A stretch of DNA of 64,000 bases from Peribacillus sp. FSL P2-0133 (lineage in GTDB: Bacteria > Bacillota > Bacilli > Bacillales > DSM-1321). Positions 23,001 through 32,864 of the stretch are shown here, in pieces; positions within the stretch are counted from its first letter, which is position 1, and each line of letters begins with the position of its first letter. The DNA lies in assembly GCF_037975445.1 (NCBI RefSeq), contig NZ_CP150254.1, positions 4,152,001 to 4,216,000 on the forward strand. The letters are read 5' to 3'. The notes beneath the pieces are model-generated. The model worked only from the letters and a program-made list of their open reading frames with translations, was not told the origin of the DNA and searched no databases. Made by a program: the position numbers and the translations under genes.

Positions 23001-23158
23001 GGGGACTTAAAAAACTGCCTATGCAGGCGGTGCTTACTTTCGCTCCTTTATTTAAAGAAGATGGCCAATTGACATGGAAAGTTCTAGGCATCGCCTAACA
23101 TAGTGGGCTCGCAGGGCCCCAATCTCTTAATTTAAGGCGAAAATTCAAAGGGAATTTC

Positions 23159-23196
23159 AAAAGGGGTTCGGAATTTTTTAATTCCGAACCCCTTTT
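23159..23196. repeat. Long hairpin inside the IS-like remnant
   Basis: Perfect inverted repeat with arms AAAAGGGGTTCGGAATT and AATTCCGAACCCCTTTT and a 4-nt loop (about 38 bp), directly next to the right outward copy. It can act as a bidirectional terminator. Confidence 0.75.
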
Positions 23197-23198
23197 GT

Positions 23199-23235
23199 CT
23201 ACAAACTGAGGCATCCGATCATGGATGCTTTTTAC
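23199..23235 (+). terminator. Right outward-reading terminator copy of the IS-like remnant
   Basis: Stem GCATCC/GGATGC with loop GATCAT, followed by a T-run on the plus strand. It is inverted relative to 22561-22597. Confidence 0.65.
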
Positions 23236-23281
23236 TGTGGATCATATGAAACTCCTAATATAGTTCCTCCGTCAGAGCTCA

Positions 23282-23488
23282 TTAAGTATTGCTAGGCACA
23301 AACTTAAGTATTCCTTCCAGATAAACACCTTGTTCTTTTCGGGTGCATTCCCTCAACTTGATTCTTCCTTCTTTTTCTAACTCCTTGGCTAATTGGACTA
23401 CTTCAGTTCCATCTTCGGTTATTTCGACTGAGAAGAAATTGCCCCGAGTGGAAGTTTGAATGAACTTGAATAATCTATCTTTATTCAT
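23282..23488 (-). CDS. Hypothetical 68-residue protein
   Basis: Begins MNKDRLFKFIQTSTRGNFFS and ends KFVPSNT. Charged and without membrane segments, likely a small alpha/beta fold. Ribosome site AAGGAGATG lies 8 bp before the ATG, which makes it credible. It sits between the tRNA-Arg gene and the IS-like remnant. I recognize no family. Confidence 0.6.
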   Translation of the reverse strand: MNKDRLFKFIQTSTRGNFFSVEITEDGTEVVQLAKELEKEGRIKLRECTRKEQGVYLEGILKFVPSNT

Positions 23489-23640
23489 TTAAACATCTCC
23501 TTATTTATAACAAGTTCGACATAAAAGGTCATCCACCTGCGATAAATATGAAATAAAAAACTTCTTATCGTTATACGAACATTTTAAAAGAAAGCGAATC
23601 GAAATTACCCTCATTAACTTATACAGCTCAAAAAAAGAAA

Positions 23641-23673
23641 AAAGCCAAAACCTTAGAAGGTTTTGGCTTTTTT
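23641..23673 (-). terminator. Terminator downstream of tRNA-Arg
   Basis: Perfect stem AAAGCCAAAACCTT/AAGGTTTTGGCTTT with a short loop. It lies just 3' of the tRNA on the minus strand and is flanked by A- and T-runs, so it could work in both directions. Confidence 0.85.
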
Positions 23674-23680
23674 AAGTTAG

Positions 23681-23754
<74 letters not shown>

Positions 23755-23882
23755 GTTTATGATATAAGTTGCGGTAAAACTTATGTATTACCTTAACTGT
23801 TCCCTTAGGACACTTCTTATTATAGTAGGATATCAAAAGAAAGTCAACGGTTTTTCAAAAAAAGTTTTTTTCTTTTTTTATG

Positions 23883-23912
23883 AACCAGGAAGCGGGGAAA
23901 AACGCTTCCTGT
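23883..23912 (-). terminator. Terminator downstream of ysnB
   Basis: Arms AGGAAGCG and CGCTTCCT around a short A/G-rich loop, followed on the minus strand by T-rich sequence. Confidence 0.75.
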
Positions 23913-23927
23913 TCATTATACATGAAA

Positions 23928-24446
23928 TCATTCCATTTGATAAGCATTTCTTAATTCCTCAACGATTTTTCCTTCAAGGTCATAAAAGATGATTTCAAGT
24001 TGGTCATTTCCGATATCCAAAATGGCATAGGTTTTCTCTTTTCGTCCACGCGGCTGCCGTATGCTTCCCGGGTTGATGAAGAGCTTGCCGTCAATCAATT
24101 CTGAACCCGCAGCGTGGGAATGGCCAAAGCAAATAATATCCGCCCCTGTCTCTTCACTTTTATATGATAGGTTCATCAAGGTCATATTTATGTTATAGAG
24201 GTGCCCATGCGTAAGGAAGAAACGCTTGCCTGCGATACTCTCCACAATATCATTCGGATATGCCGAATCATAGTCACAATTCCCACGAACGGCTAAGAAC
24301 TCCGACATATGAGGGTCATTTTTTTCCAACTCTGAATCACCGCAATGGATCATGGCAGCAACCTCTTGTTTATGACGGTCGGCAATCATGCTGATTTCAT
24401 GAGTTAAGCCATGACTGTCACTCATTATTAGCACTTTCATCGTCAC
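23928..24446 (-). CDS. ysnB: YfcE/YsnB-family metallophosphoesterase
   Basis: 172-residue calcineurin-like phosphoesterase. Metal-binding motifs run in order: MSDSHG (residues 8-13), HCGDSE (35-40), RGNCD, THGH and FGHSHAAG. The C-terminal Gly-rich loop [10 protein letters not shown] is characteristic of the YfcE type. It overlaps rdgB by 4 bp (ATGA) and forms a two-gene unit with it. The substrate in vivo is unknown. Confidence 0.9.
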   Translation of the reverse strand: MTMKVLIMSDSHGLTHEISMIADRHKQEVAAMIHCGDSELEKNDPHMSEFLAVRGNCDYDSAYPNDIVESIAGKRFFLTHGHLYNINMTLMNLSYKSEETGADIICFGHSHAAGSELIDGKLFINPGSIRQPRGRKEKTYAILDIGNDQLEIIFYDLEGKIVEELRNAYQME

Positions 24447-25054
24447 ATTCCTTCTTCCCTTTTTAGAAATGGATCAAGTTTTTCATCTAGAGCCCTCAAT
24501 GCGTTGGCACGGTGGCTGATTTTGTTTTTTTCCTCTTTTGTCAATTCGGCGTTTGTTTTACCCTGTTCCTCAACAAAAAAGATGGGATCATAACCAAATC
24601 CATTCGTTCCAGAAGGCTGTTCTGTTATCAAGCCTTCCATCGTTCCCGATACCGTAATCGTTTCCTGGTTAGGTGACGCTAGTGCCAATGCGCAATAAAA
24701 TCTCGCCGTTCTATCCTCTTTTGGCACGCCTTCCAGCTCCCGGAGGACTTTTTCCGTGTTTGCTTCATCACTCTTGGACTCTCCAGCATAGCGCGCTGAA
24801 TATACGCCGGGACGGCCCTCTAATGCATCTACAATCAATCCTGAGTCATCAGCAATGACAAAGTGGTCTAGCTGATGGGCAATGGCCTCTGCCTTCAGGA
24901 TCGCGTTTTCTTCAAAAGTCGTGCCTGTTTCTTCAACATCAGGAGCATCCGGTACATCGAGAAGTGTTTTGACTTCATATCCTTTTGCAGAGAATAAGCT
25001 TTCGAACTCCTTGGCTTTCCCTTTATTTTTCGTTGCAATGATTACTGTCTTCAT
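24443..25054 (-). CDS. rdgB: dITP/XTP pyrophosphatase (RdgB/HAM1)
   Basis: Removes non-canonical purine nucleoside triphosphates by hydrolysis to the monophosphate. The 203-residue protein shows the N-terminal [13 protein letters not shown] loop, [16 protein letters not shown], the catalytic DDSGL (about 69-73) and FGYDPIF. In B. subtilis it is ysnA, directly after rph; rph is absent from this spot here. It overlaps ysnB by 4 bp. Confidence 0.95.
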   Translation of the reverse strand: MKTVIIATKNKGKAKEFESLFSAKGYEVKTLLDVPDAPDVEETGTTFEENAILKAEAIAHQLDHFVIADDSGLIVDALEGRPGVYSARYAGESKSDEANTEKVLRELEGVPKEDRTARFYCALALASPNQETITVSGTMEGLITEQPSGTNGFGYDPIFFVEEQGKTNAELTKEEKNKISHRANALRALDEKLDPFLKREEGM

Positions 25055-25269
25055 TTATCATTTCACCCTTTTTTATTTTATCGGCATGAAGCTCTTTTGG
25101 GGCTAAGAAAGAATCCGCTGTAACTTGTTATATGTAAAAGCCGCTTCTTCTCCAGTGCCAAACGGACGAATTCAGCGCTGCCTTTCACGTTCAACAACTG
25201 CCGCTGAATTATCCAGATAAGTTTAGTCTAACACAACTCCCTCATCTGCAATAAGCCGTAACTTGTAAT
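25055..25269. other. Gap between the ger operon and rdgB
   Basis: 215 bp at the place where rph ends in B. subtilis. I found no trace of RNase PH in any frame; a short open stretch reading KGSAEFVRLALEKKRLL is not convincing. It presumably holds the rdgB promoter. Confidence 0.4.
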
Positions 25270-26391
25270 CTAACGTTTGTAATTTTCACTATGTTCAATA
25301 TGGATATTAACTTTTATGTTATTTATTGAAGTCTTATCAAAGGAATTAATAATTTTATTATCCCATTTATTTACATGGTATCTGTATGCCTTTTCACTGA
25401 TGTTAAAAAGGTCTGTATTTATTTTTCTCCCTGTCTCCAATGTCTTCAAAATATCTTCCTTAACTTTTATTTCTACCTTTTTTTCGATTTTTTCCATATC
25501 AAGGTCATCTATATTTTGTTTCAATATTCCATTTGCTCTAACCTTTAAATCATATAAGGGTTTCTTTTGCTGTTCCAACACCATGATGTTTGTATTGGGG
25601 TCCATGATTTCAACACTTACCTTTTGTTCGTTCAGCGAAAAGAACAGCACTGTCGCCTTATTTTCAACCCATTTTAAACCTATCAAATCTTGTTTACTTA
25701 CGAACCCTTTATATTGTTGTTTTGATAAAACATAGCCGCCATTCAACGTTGGTATCTTCTTTTCCTTCCCGCCCTCTGAGTAATGATGCTCATTTATGAC
25801 CAAAGAGGGAATTAAAATGGAACCAACCGGTTGATAAAACTTCGAAACCAGTTCACTGAATTTTAACGGAGAAATGAAATAGTTCTCGTTAATAACGGTC
25901 TCTGGCCTTTGAATGATCGTGAATAAGTTAGGAAGATTAAAGAAACTATTACTGTCAAACACCTTTTTAATATCCTCGTTCGTAACGAACAGCCATGAAT
26001 TGTATCGCAATAAGGGCTCTTTTCCTACATATTCAATGAAATCCTTCATTTTATTCTTGATTACACTCTCACTTAAAATGAAGGAGTTAATATGCCCGAT
26101 ATAAAGCGGTAATGCAGCATGTTGTTCTAATTCGGTAAATGCTTCCTCGATACTTTCCCCTTTACCTTCCCCAATGACAACAGTAGATCTTTCTTGTAAT
26201 ACAGCGGCCCCCTCTTGTTTTGCAATATCCGCAAAATTCAACGCTTGAAAGTATAAGATGAATTCACCCTCTTTATAATCGATCCCTAGGGCTGATCCAT
26301 ATGTTTGCGCTTGAATTTCCTTCATTCCCCAGCATCCTGTCGTCAGTAAAAGTTGACAGCCAATAACCATGACTGCAATTAGCTTTCTCAT
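25270..26391 (-). CDS. Spore germination receptor lipoprotein, GerAC family
   Basis: 373-residue C subunit of a GerA-type nutrient receptor in the spore inner membrane. The N-terminus has a lipoprotein signal ending in LTTGC (Cys20). The family pattern follows: QTYGSALGIDYKEGEFILYF and SFILSESVIKNKMKDFIEYV, then the C-terminal domain (VEIKVKEDILKTLETGRKIN). It overlaps the A subunit gene by 4 bp and is the last gene of the three-gene unit. Confidence 0.93.
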   Translation of the reverse strand: MRKLIAVMVIGCQLLLTTGCWGMKEIQAQTYGSALGIDYKEGEFILYFQALNFADIAKQEGAAVLQERSTVVIGEGKGESIEEAFTELEQHAALPLYIGHINSFILSESVIKNKMKDFIEYVGKEPLLRYNSWLFVTNEDIKKVFDSNSFFNLPNLFTIIQRPETVINENYFISPLKFSELVSKFYQPVGSILIPSLVINEHHYSEGGKEKKIPTLNGGYVLSKQQYKGFVSKQDLIGLKWVENKATVLFFSLNEQKVSVEIMDPNTNIMVLEQQKKPLYDLKVRANGILKQNIDDLDMEKIEKKVEIKVKEDILKTLETGRKINTDLFNISEKAYRYHVNKWDNKIINSFDKTSINNIKVNIHIEHSENYKR

Positions 26392-27863
26392 TTGTTTGAC
26401 TCCTTTTGAGGTTCATTATCAGTGGACTGTATAGCTTGATTCCGTTGCCTTAACATCCCATACGGTAGCCTAAATAAGACTTTTAACATATCCGATTTAT
26501 TTGGTTTGGAAAGTGGATTCACAAAAGGCTGGCCGAAACTTTCCAAGGAAACCACAACAATCAAGATAAGGAATATTCCCATGAAGAATCCAAACAAGCC
26601 TAAAAACGCTGAACAGGCAAATATGAATAACCTTATAAGAACGATATTCCCAGCAATATTCTGATTGATTAAGGTATAGCTTGCGAGAACTGTAACAGCT
26701 ATTATTACAAGCATGGAGGGTGAAGTCAGCCCTGCCCGAATCGCTGCATCGCCTATGATCAACCCACCCAATACAGAAACCGTCGGACCTACAGCTTTCG
26801 GCAGGCGAAGACCAGCTTCTTTAAATAGTTCAAACAATATGATCATCATGAAAGCCTCCAACGAAGCAGGTATCGGTAATCCTTGTCTCGTGATTGAAAT
26901 CGTCGCAAGAAGTGAAAAGGGAATTTGGTCGAATTGATAGGAAACTAACGCTATAAAAAAACCAGGTAACGCAACCGTTACAAATAAGGCGAATACACGA
27001 ATGATGCGCATGAAACTAATATAAAAAAAACTTGCATGTGCGTCATCAGCAGAATACAGTAACTGATTAATGCTGGTCGGTCCGATCAAGCATGTCGGAT
27101 TCCCGTCCACCAGAATGGCAAAGCGCCCTTGATTCAAGGATTCAACAACATAGTCCGGTCTACCGATATAATCCATTAAAGGGAAGATGGAAAGTTGAGT
27201 ATCATATAGGAGTTCTTCAACTTGGTAACTGCTGACTATGATATCAACCTTTAATGAATCCAATCGTTTTTTAATATCCAAAAGAATCGAGGGATTAATA
27301 ATGTCATCTATATAAAGTAGCAATATTTTAGTTTTACTTCTTTTCCCGATTGTATATTCAATGCATTTAAGTGTTGACGTTTTTAACCTTTGGCGAATTA
27401 AAGACATGTTATCCGATATATTCTCAACAAATCCATCTCTAGGTCCGCGAATGGAAGATTCTATATTGGACTCTTCCGGACTGCGCTTAGGGGAATTAGC
27501 TAATGGGGTATAGTAAATTTCATTAGAAGATTCATTAATAATGATTAGGTCTCCTGAAAAAAGAATGCTTTCTACTTCCTCTTTTAAATCGGAGTCTTTT
27601 TTTAGCGTACTGAACTCCATAATATTGCTTAATAGATCAATTGTTAATTCGCCATTTTCTTGAACCGCTTTTGATATTGTAGGCAGTATCACTTCATTGA
27701 TAAATTGCATATCCACTAAGTTTGGCGCATATAAAAACCCCAACAAATAACGACCATCAGGATCGAATGTTTTTTTTCTTAAAACAACATCAGAAGAATG
27801 TTCGAACCATTTTTGGATTTGGTCAATGCAAGAAGGAGTTCCATTCAATTTTCCCTTCCTCAT
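26388..27863 (-). CDS. Spore germination receptor A subunit, GerA family
   Basis: 491-residue A subunit. A soluble N-terminal half includes the conserved block ILVDGNPTCLIGPTSINQLL and EESNIESSIRGPRDGFVENI, the motif shared by GerAA-type proteins. It is followed by about five membrane segments from residue 285 onward (FVTVALPGFFIALVSYQ and later). It overlaps the B gene (27860) and the C gene (26391) by 4 bp each (ATGA), which shows strict translational coupling. The nutrient recognized cannot be read from sequence. Confidence 0.93.
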   Translation of the reverse strand: MRKGKLNGTPSCIDQIQKWFEHSSDVVLRKKTFDPDGRYLLGFLYAPNLVDMQFINEVILPTISKAVQENGELTIDLLSNIMEFSTLKKDSDLKEEVESILFSGDLIIINESSNEIYYTPLANSPKRSPEESNIESSIRGPRDGFVENISDNMSLIRQRLKTSTLKCIEYTIGKRSKTKILLLYIDDIINPSILLDIKKRLDSLKVDIIVSSYQVEELLYDTQLSIFPLMDYIGRPDYVVESLNQGRFAILVDGNPTCLIGPTSINQLLYSADDAHASFFYISFMRIIRVFALFVTVALPGFFIALVSYQFDQIPFSLLATISITRQGLPIPASLEAFMMIILFELFKEAGLRLPKAVGPTVSVLGGLIIGDAAIRAGLTSPSMLVIIAVTVLASYTLINQNIAGNIVLIRLFIFACSAFLGLFGFFMGIFLILIVVVSLESFGQPFVNPLSKPNKSDMLKVLFRLPYGMLRQRNQAIQSTDNEPQKESNK

Positions 27864-28942
27864 AATGTTTCACCTTTTCCTTTTCCCTTTTTTATAATAA
27901 GGAATAACAGTATAATTGCAGCACTTAAGAGAAACAGACTACTGATTGGAAAGTAATATTTGTATATAAAATAAAAAAATGAAGTGGCATCCCAATGGAT
28001 TAGCGTCCCAAAAACAATCATTGAATATAGGGAAAGCAGTATCCACTTCTGATGTTTTGAATTTGAGATTAATTTATATCCTATAAATAAACATAAACTT
28101 ATTCGAATCATGGCACCTGAAAGCCATTGGAAAATGGAAAGGAAATCGAGTCGAGTAATATAATAGCCAAACCTTAACAACTTCCACTGTTCATAAGCTG
28201 GATTCCTCATTTTCACTGCTTCCACAGAACCAAATTCTGCAATCGCTCCCATGAGGGGCCCTAACGTCAGCATGATTAAAATTACACCAACTAATAAAAG
28301 CCACTTGGCTTTTAGCTTATCTTTCAGGTAAGGAGTCAAAAATAAAAAAACGATAATTTCTAAATATCCTGCACTCGTATACAAAATACCATTTAGAGTA
28401 TTGCGATACCCGCTTTCAAATATCGGGAACAATAATTCGTAATTCTTATTACTCGTATTCCCCAGCCCCACAAATATCCCAAAAAACGTGACGAACGGAA
28501 GGAACAGGAGAGCCAAAGTACTTATGGTGCGTATTCCTTTATAAGTTGCAAAAATACAAATAAAAGTGAATAGGCTAACGACTACGATGTTTGGGATGTC
28601 ATGAGTATAATTAGCTTTTGCCCAAATCACTGTAAATTTGACGGTAATGAAGGCGTTAAATATAAAGTACAACCCAAATGCTATAGTGAAAATATATGTA
28701 ACAAAAGGTGTAGACCATTTTTTTAGAAAAGCGATTATATCTTCTTTATCTAGTTTTTTATAAATATAAAAAATAAATAGGGTCCAAACGATACAGGGAA
28801 CAACACTAATTATGACACTTACCCATGCATCGCGTTGAGATGCGGTTAAGATATTGGGAAGGAGCAGGACATGTACCATGAATCCTGTATTCATAATGAT
28901 TAAAACATAGATGTGTACAGCCTGAATTACCTTTTGATCCAT
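27860..28942 (-). CDS. Spore germination receptor B subunit, GerB-family permease-like protein
   Basis: 360-residue protein of the amino acid-polyamine-organocation superfamily, with about ten membrane segments along its whole length. It carries the typical germination permease stretches (LPNILTASQRDAWVSVIISV and LRFGYYITRLDFLSIFQWLS). It is first in the operon, so subunit order is B-A-C rather than the commoner A-B-C or A-C-B. Ribosome site GGGGGG lies before the ATG. I could not identify a sigma-G promoter upstream. Confidence 0.92.
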   Translation of the reverse strand: MDQKVIQAVHIYVLIIMNTGFMVHVLLLPNILTASQRDAWVSVIISVVPCIVWTLFIFYIYKKLDKEDIIAFLKKWSTPFVTYIFTIAFGLYFIFNAFITVKFTVIWAKANYTHDIPNIVVVSLFTFICIFATYKGIRTISTLALLFLPFVTFFGIFVGLGNTSNKNYELLFPIFESGYRNTLNGILYTSAGYLEIIVFLFLTPYLKDKLKAKWLLLVGVILIMLTLGPLMGAIAEFGSVEAVKMRNPAYEQWKLLRFGYYITRLDFLSIFQWLSGAMIRISLCLFIGYKLISNSKHQKWILLSLYSMIVFGTLIHWDATSFFYFIYKYYFPISSLFLLSAAIILLFLIIKKGKGKGETL

Positions 28943-29123
28943 AATATCCCCCCATTGATTGCATTATTAAAAGTAATTTCCCCTTTTAAAAATTTATTTA
29001 TGTAAAAACTTTCTCACGGTACAAGAAATTGCCAGGCAGGGGTATTAGTTTTCATCTAATGCAATAATTAAGATTTATACGACAGGGGCTATAAAAGGGT
29101 GGTAATTCAATTCTGGAGGCAAA

Positions 29124-29152
29124 AAAATAAGAGACAGCTTCAGGCTGCCTCA
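29124..29152 (-). terminator. Terminator downstream of gerM
   Basis: Stem GAGGCAGC/GCTGTCTC around CTGAA on the minus strand, followed by a T-run. It separates gerM from the germination receptor operon. Confidence 0.75.
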
Positions 29153-29181
29153 TTCTGCTATTTCTAATATAATATCGTTCC

Positions 29182-30261
29182 TTAAAAACTTCCTGTGTTG
29201 ACTTTCTCTGGACGTACCACTGGTTCGGATAATTTCTTTCCTTCTTCATTAAGAACATCGGCGCTGCCCTGCACTTGTACTTCAACGCTTTCAATTCCTT
29301 TCTGTTCCGTTAAAGAAAGGACCAAGGCATCAAGGACTTCTTGTGATACCTTTTTCTCTTTAAAGCTTCCAAGGATATTTTCGTTAAAATTGAGGCTGAC
29401 CTTACCTTCTGCCACTTTAGGCTCGTCAAGTAAAGCTACATCACTCATGAACCCTGTTTGCAGGCTAGAACCCGAAGGACTCTTCGTTAATTCCTTAATG
29501 ACTGCTGTTACATTATCAGACACCGTTTCACTGATCCTGCGCGTCACCGGAACATAATAAGTATACTCTTCGTCACCGCCTACATAATAAACGGTCAATG
29601 CTTTTGTATTGGAAATGTCGACTACGTCACTCGTATCGATATTGATTCCTGACGACCTTGAGATATTTTCATCTATTGGTGTGCCATTGACCGGCATTTC
29701 GGAAATATCTTCACCATTGATTCTCATTTGGATTTTATCGACCGAGTCGAATTGTGTCAGGGTCCATGTAATGGCTTGAAGGATTTTAAGTTCATCCTCT
29801 TTCTGATAGTTTTTGAACTCCGGTGAAAAGTCCGCTACAGCCACTCCGTCTTTAATGTTCACGCTTATTTGGGTATCGGCAGGAATGACGGCCCTGAACC
29901 CATTTGGAAGTTTATCCGTGACTGGTCCGTTACTGACAAGGTAATCAAGGGCCTGTTTAGCGACAGCTTCCGATTTAGGAAGTTCCAATGTCTGTGGAAC
30001 CACATACCCGCTTTTATCAATTAAATATAACTCCGTCTTCACCGTTTTTGATTCAACAGCACCCTCTTCTCCATCAGCAGCTGGCTTTTCCTCACCATTC
30101 ATTTCTGTTTCTTTCAAAGAAGATTCATCCTCAACTAAAGAAACATCCTTTGGAGGATCAATTTCCTTTTTCTCTTCACCGCCAAATAATCCGCAGCCCG
30201 AAAGCCAAAAAGAAGATGCCAGAATGGTCACAACCATTGTTACTTTTGATTTATTGGACAT
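29182..30261 (-). CDS. gerM: GerM, sporulation and germination lipoprotein
   Basis: The ATG at 30261 (MSNKSKVTMVVTILASSFWL, preceded by AGGAG) gives 359 residues; the longer frame upstream has no ribosome site. The lipobox LSGC sets Cys23 as the lipidated residue. An acidic linker (about 30-80) is followed by two GerM domains, roughly 85-205 and 220-345, each with the pattern LYLIDK/VYYVGG ... LQTGFM. It lies upstream of the ger receptor genes and downstream of racE, as in B. subtilis. Confidence 0.93.
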   Translation of the reverse strand: MSNKSKVTMVVTILASSFWLSGCGLFGGEEKKEIDPPKDVSLVEDESSLKETEMNGEEKPAADGEEGAVESKTVKTELYLIDKSGYVVPQTLELPKSEAVAKQALDYLVSNGPVTDKLPNGFRAVIPADTQISVNIKDGVAVADFSPEFKNYQKEDELKILQAITWTLTQFDSVDKIQMRINGEDISEMPVNGTPIDENISRSSGINIDTSDVVDISNTKALTVYYVGGDEEYTYYVPVTRRISETVSDNVTAVIKELTKSPSGSSLQTGFMSDVALLDEPKVAEGKVSLNFNENILGSFKEKKVSQEVLDALVLSLTEQKGIESVEVQVQGSADVLNEEGKKLSEPVVRPEKVNTGSF

Positions 30262-30564
30262 AAAATCACTCCTAGGACAGTTTGTACTCCTATTTATACG
30301 AGCCCTAGGGGAAAATAGACCAATTATTTTTCTCTCTGATAATGAGCCGGGCAACTTGCCCGTACTGCTGTATCTTTGTCAGCTTCATTGGGATTTCAAG
30401 AAATCCTGATTGGAACAATCGAATCCCTTTCCCTTCTGTCCCTTAAAGCCAATTCTATGCTTCCATCTTCTCTAGCGATATATCCTTCCTGGCTTGCAGC
30501 TATATACATAACAATATATTTTCATTTTTCCCCTCGTGAAAAAAAAGACTTCCAAATGGAAGCC

Positions 30565-31368
30565 TTATAAGTGATCAATTTTAATTGTTTCGATGTCATT
30601 GACATGAATACCGAGCCAGCTCGACGCGATGGAACCAAACATATCTCTTGAACCGGTTGTGTAAAAGCGATGAACTGGACGGAGCTTGCTTTTATTGATT
30701 AATTTATAGTAATCCAAAATGACACTTGCCTCACGGGCCGTCTCTTCCCCAGAGGAAATGACTTGTACTTCATCCCCCATATAGGAAGAGATTACAGGCC
30801 CCAGCAGTGGATAATGGGTACAGCCAAGGATCAATGTGTCGATCTTCGTTTTCTTCAACGGGTTCAAGGTTTGTGCCACGACCCTATTGACGATACCCCC
30901 TTGAAACTCCCCGCTTTCCACGATTGGGACAAATTTCGGGCATGCTAAACTATCTACTTTCACATCGGAATTGATGGAGGCAAGAGCGTCGTCATAAGCT
31001 TTGCTTTTTACCGTGCCTTCCGTACCAATAACGCCAATATGCAAGGAATCAGAAACTTTCAATGCCGCCCTTGCCCCTGGATGAATGACACCCAACACAG
31101 GAATCGGCAGTATTGCCCTGATCTCATCCAGTACAGCTGCAGTCGCCGTATTGCAAGCGATGATCAGCATTTTTATATCCTTCTTCATCAAGAACCTCGT
31201 CATCTGCCATGTGAAGGTTTGGACATCTTTTTTAGTCCTCGGCCCATAAGGGCATCTTGCTGTATCACCTAAGTAAATTATATTTTCATTTGGAAGCTGA
31301 CGCATGACTTCTTTAGCTACTGTCAAGCCGCCTACCCCTGAATCAATGATGCCTATCGGTTGTTTCAA
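30565..31368 (-). CDS. racE: Glutamate racemase
   Basis: Makes D-glutamate for peptidoglycan and, in some species, poly-gamma-glutamate. The 267-residue protein has the two catalytic cysteine motifs ACNTATAAV and GCTHYPLL and the N-terminal [18 protein letters not shown]. The start codon is TTG at 31368, which gives the conserved N-terminus [10 protein letters not shown], with GAGGCGAG upstream. It lies 10 bp after ysmB. Confidence 0.95.
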   Translation of the reverse strand: MKQPIGIIDSGVGGLTVAKEVMRQLPNENIIYLGDTARCPYGPRTKKDVQTFTWQMTRFLMKKDIKMLIIACNTATAAVLDEIRAILPIPVLGVIHPGARAALKVSDSLHIGVIGTEGTVKSKAYDDALASINSDVKVDSLACPKFVPIVESGEFQGGIVNRVVAQTLNPLKKTKIDTLILGCTHYPLLGPVISSYMGDEVQVISSGEETAREASVILDYYKLINKSKLRPVHRFYTTGSRDMFGSIASSWLGIHVNDIETIKIDHL

Positions 31369-31378
31369 AAAACTCGCC

Positions 31379-31822
31379 TCATTTTTCTTTCATTTCTAGA
31401 TGTAGTTTTGCTAGAATCCCTTTGAGGGACCTGATGTCAGATTCGTTAAAATTGACTAACACGCCACTCAAGTACTGCTGCCGTTTATTAATTACTTCTT
31501 CGATAATCCGTTCACCTTCTTCAAGAAGGTGAATTCGAACCACACGCCGGTCCTTTTCATCCCTGACACGCTGAACAAGTTGATGTTTCTCCATGCGGTC
31601 AATCAGGTCCGTCGTTGTGCTGAAGGCGAGAAACATCTTCGTGGACAATTCGCCAATCGTCATGTCGCCTGATTCAAAAAGCCATTGCAAAGCCACGAAT
31701 TGAGGAATGGTAATTTTATAATCATGGAGAATTTCTCTTCCCCTTTGTTTAAGCCATGTCGATACATAGCGCAATTCCCTCTCGATATCGGCTACATATG
31801 CCGCCTGCTTCTCTTCATCCAT
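31379..31822 (-). CDS. ysmB: MarR-family transcriptional regulator (YsmB)
   Basis: The ATG at 31822 ([10 protein letters not shown], with GGGGAG 8 bp upstream) gives 147 residues; the upstream extension has no family support. A winged helix-turn-helix runs at about 45-110: [40 protein letters not shown], then wing [19 protein letters not shown]. It is next to racE as in B. subtilis, where its regulon is not established. No operator is evident here. Confidence 0.92.
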   Translation of the reverse strand: MDEEKQAAYVADIERELRYVSTWLKQRGREILHDYKITIPQFVALQWLFESGDMTIGELSTKMFLAFSTTTDLIDRMEKHQLVQRVRDEKDRRVVRIHLLEEGERIIEEVINKRQQYLSGVLVNFNESDIRSLKGILAKLHLEMKEK

Positions 31823-32044
31823 ACACACAGCTCCCCACTTCATGAAACTTATCATACTACCATTTTGGATGAAAGTGAAATGATTTTCAAGATTGATTAC
31901 CTGGAAGCATAATGAAACCCCATACATAAAAATAAGCAGCATCCAAAGAAGTCAAAACAACCAAGTTGCTTTGCCCTTCCTCATATGCTGCCAATAAACG
32001 GGAGAGAAATTATTTATAAGGCTTACGTATTAAGAGTTAACACA

Positions 32045-32269
32045 TTAAAGCTTAAGTTCTCCCATACGAAGGAGTTCTATGACTGCCTGCGAACGTCCTT
32101 TAACTCCAAGCTTCTGCATCGCATTCGAAATATGGTTTCGAACTGTTTTTTCGCTAATAAACAATTCACCTGCGATTTCTTTTGTTGTTTTGTCTTGTAC
32201 TAGTAACTCAAATACTTCTTTTTCTCTTTTGGTGAGTAGTGGCTTATGAGTGAATTCGTTCTCCTTCAA
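32045..32269 (-). CDS. gerE: GerE, late mother-cell transcription regulator
   Basis: 74-residue LuxR-type DNA-binding domain standing alone. Conserved helix-turn-helix LTKREKEVFELLVQDKTTKE, then ELFISEKTVRNHISNAMQKL. GerE represses and activates sigma-K-dependent coat genes. Size and sequence match B. subtilis GerE throughout. Confidence 0.97.
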   Translation of the reverse strand: MKENEFTHKPLLTKREKEVFELLVQDKTTKEIAGELFISEKTVRNHISNAMQKLGVKGRSQAVIELLRMGELKL

Positions 32270-32375
32270 GTAATGTTACCCTCCTTGCCTTCACCAGCAT
32301 AAAACCCGGAGTGGGTGTCTATTTAGTCAAGATATAGTATGTCGGCTAGGGCAATGGAGTGACTCTTTTACTTGT

Positions 32376-32864
32376 CTAAATGGAAATATTTTTAGGAATG
32401 TTCAGCTCTGTATGCCACATCGATCGCTTCATCTCTTCCGTCCAAGGTACTGGCTTTCCGTTGGCCTTGGAGACTTGTACAATCGTCCCCCTGCCCGTTA
32501 AACAAATTGAACCATCTTGTTTGGTCCCCATATAATGTATGTCCACTGAAGAATTTCCGATATGGTCAGCTTTCACATGAATTGTCAACTGATCATTGAA
32601 AAACACCTGCTTCAGGTAATCACACTGTAAATTTGCAACAACCGGCATCTCACCGCATTCAGCCGAGGTCCAATCCTTCATGAACCCCATACTGTTGAAA
32701 TACTCAATCCGAGCCTCCTCAAAATAAGTAAAAGGAATCGTGTTATTCAAGTGCCCAAACATATCAGTTTCCGAAAAGCGGACCTTAATCTCATGTTTAA
32801 AAGAAAAATCATTGATCCACTCCGTTATATTATCGATATATGATATTCTGCCCAACTTGTGCAC
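32376..32864 (-). CDS. ysmA: Acyl-CoA thioesterase of the 4HBT hot-dog family (YsmA-like)
   Basis: 162 residues if the GTG at 32864 is used. That start has no ribosome site at proper distance, so the true start may be a few codons later. The hot-dog fold motif is VRFSETDMFGHLNNTIPFTY (about 28-47), with the catalytic Asp and following His-Asn. The C-terminal ADHIGNSSVDIHY strand is typical. By position it is ysmA, between sdhB and gerE. The natural substrate is not known. Confidence 0.88.
   Translation of the reverse strand: MHKLGRISYIDNITEWINDFSFKHEIKVRFSETDMFGHLNNTIPFTYFEEARIEYFNSMGFMKDWTSAECGEMPVVANLQCDYLKQVFFNDQLTIHVKADHIGNSSVDIHYMGTKQDGSICLTGRGTIVQVSKANGKPVPWTEEMKRSMWHTELNIPKNISI

Larger units (their letters stand above)
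22430..23281. other. 850-bp non-coding stretch of repeats and mobile-element debris
   Basis: Holds an interspersed repeat (22605-22730), a decayed IS1182-like fragment (22858-23000), a strong hairpin (23159-23196) and two outward-reading terminator copies at 22561-22597 and 23199-23235. No complete gene is visible. Confidence 0.7.

Noticed and set aside
25055..25269. Remnant of rph
   Set aside because: No frame resembles RNase PH; only a weak open stretch.
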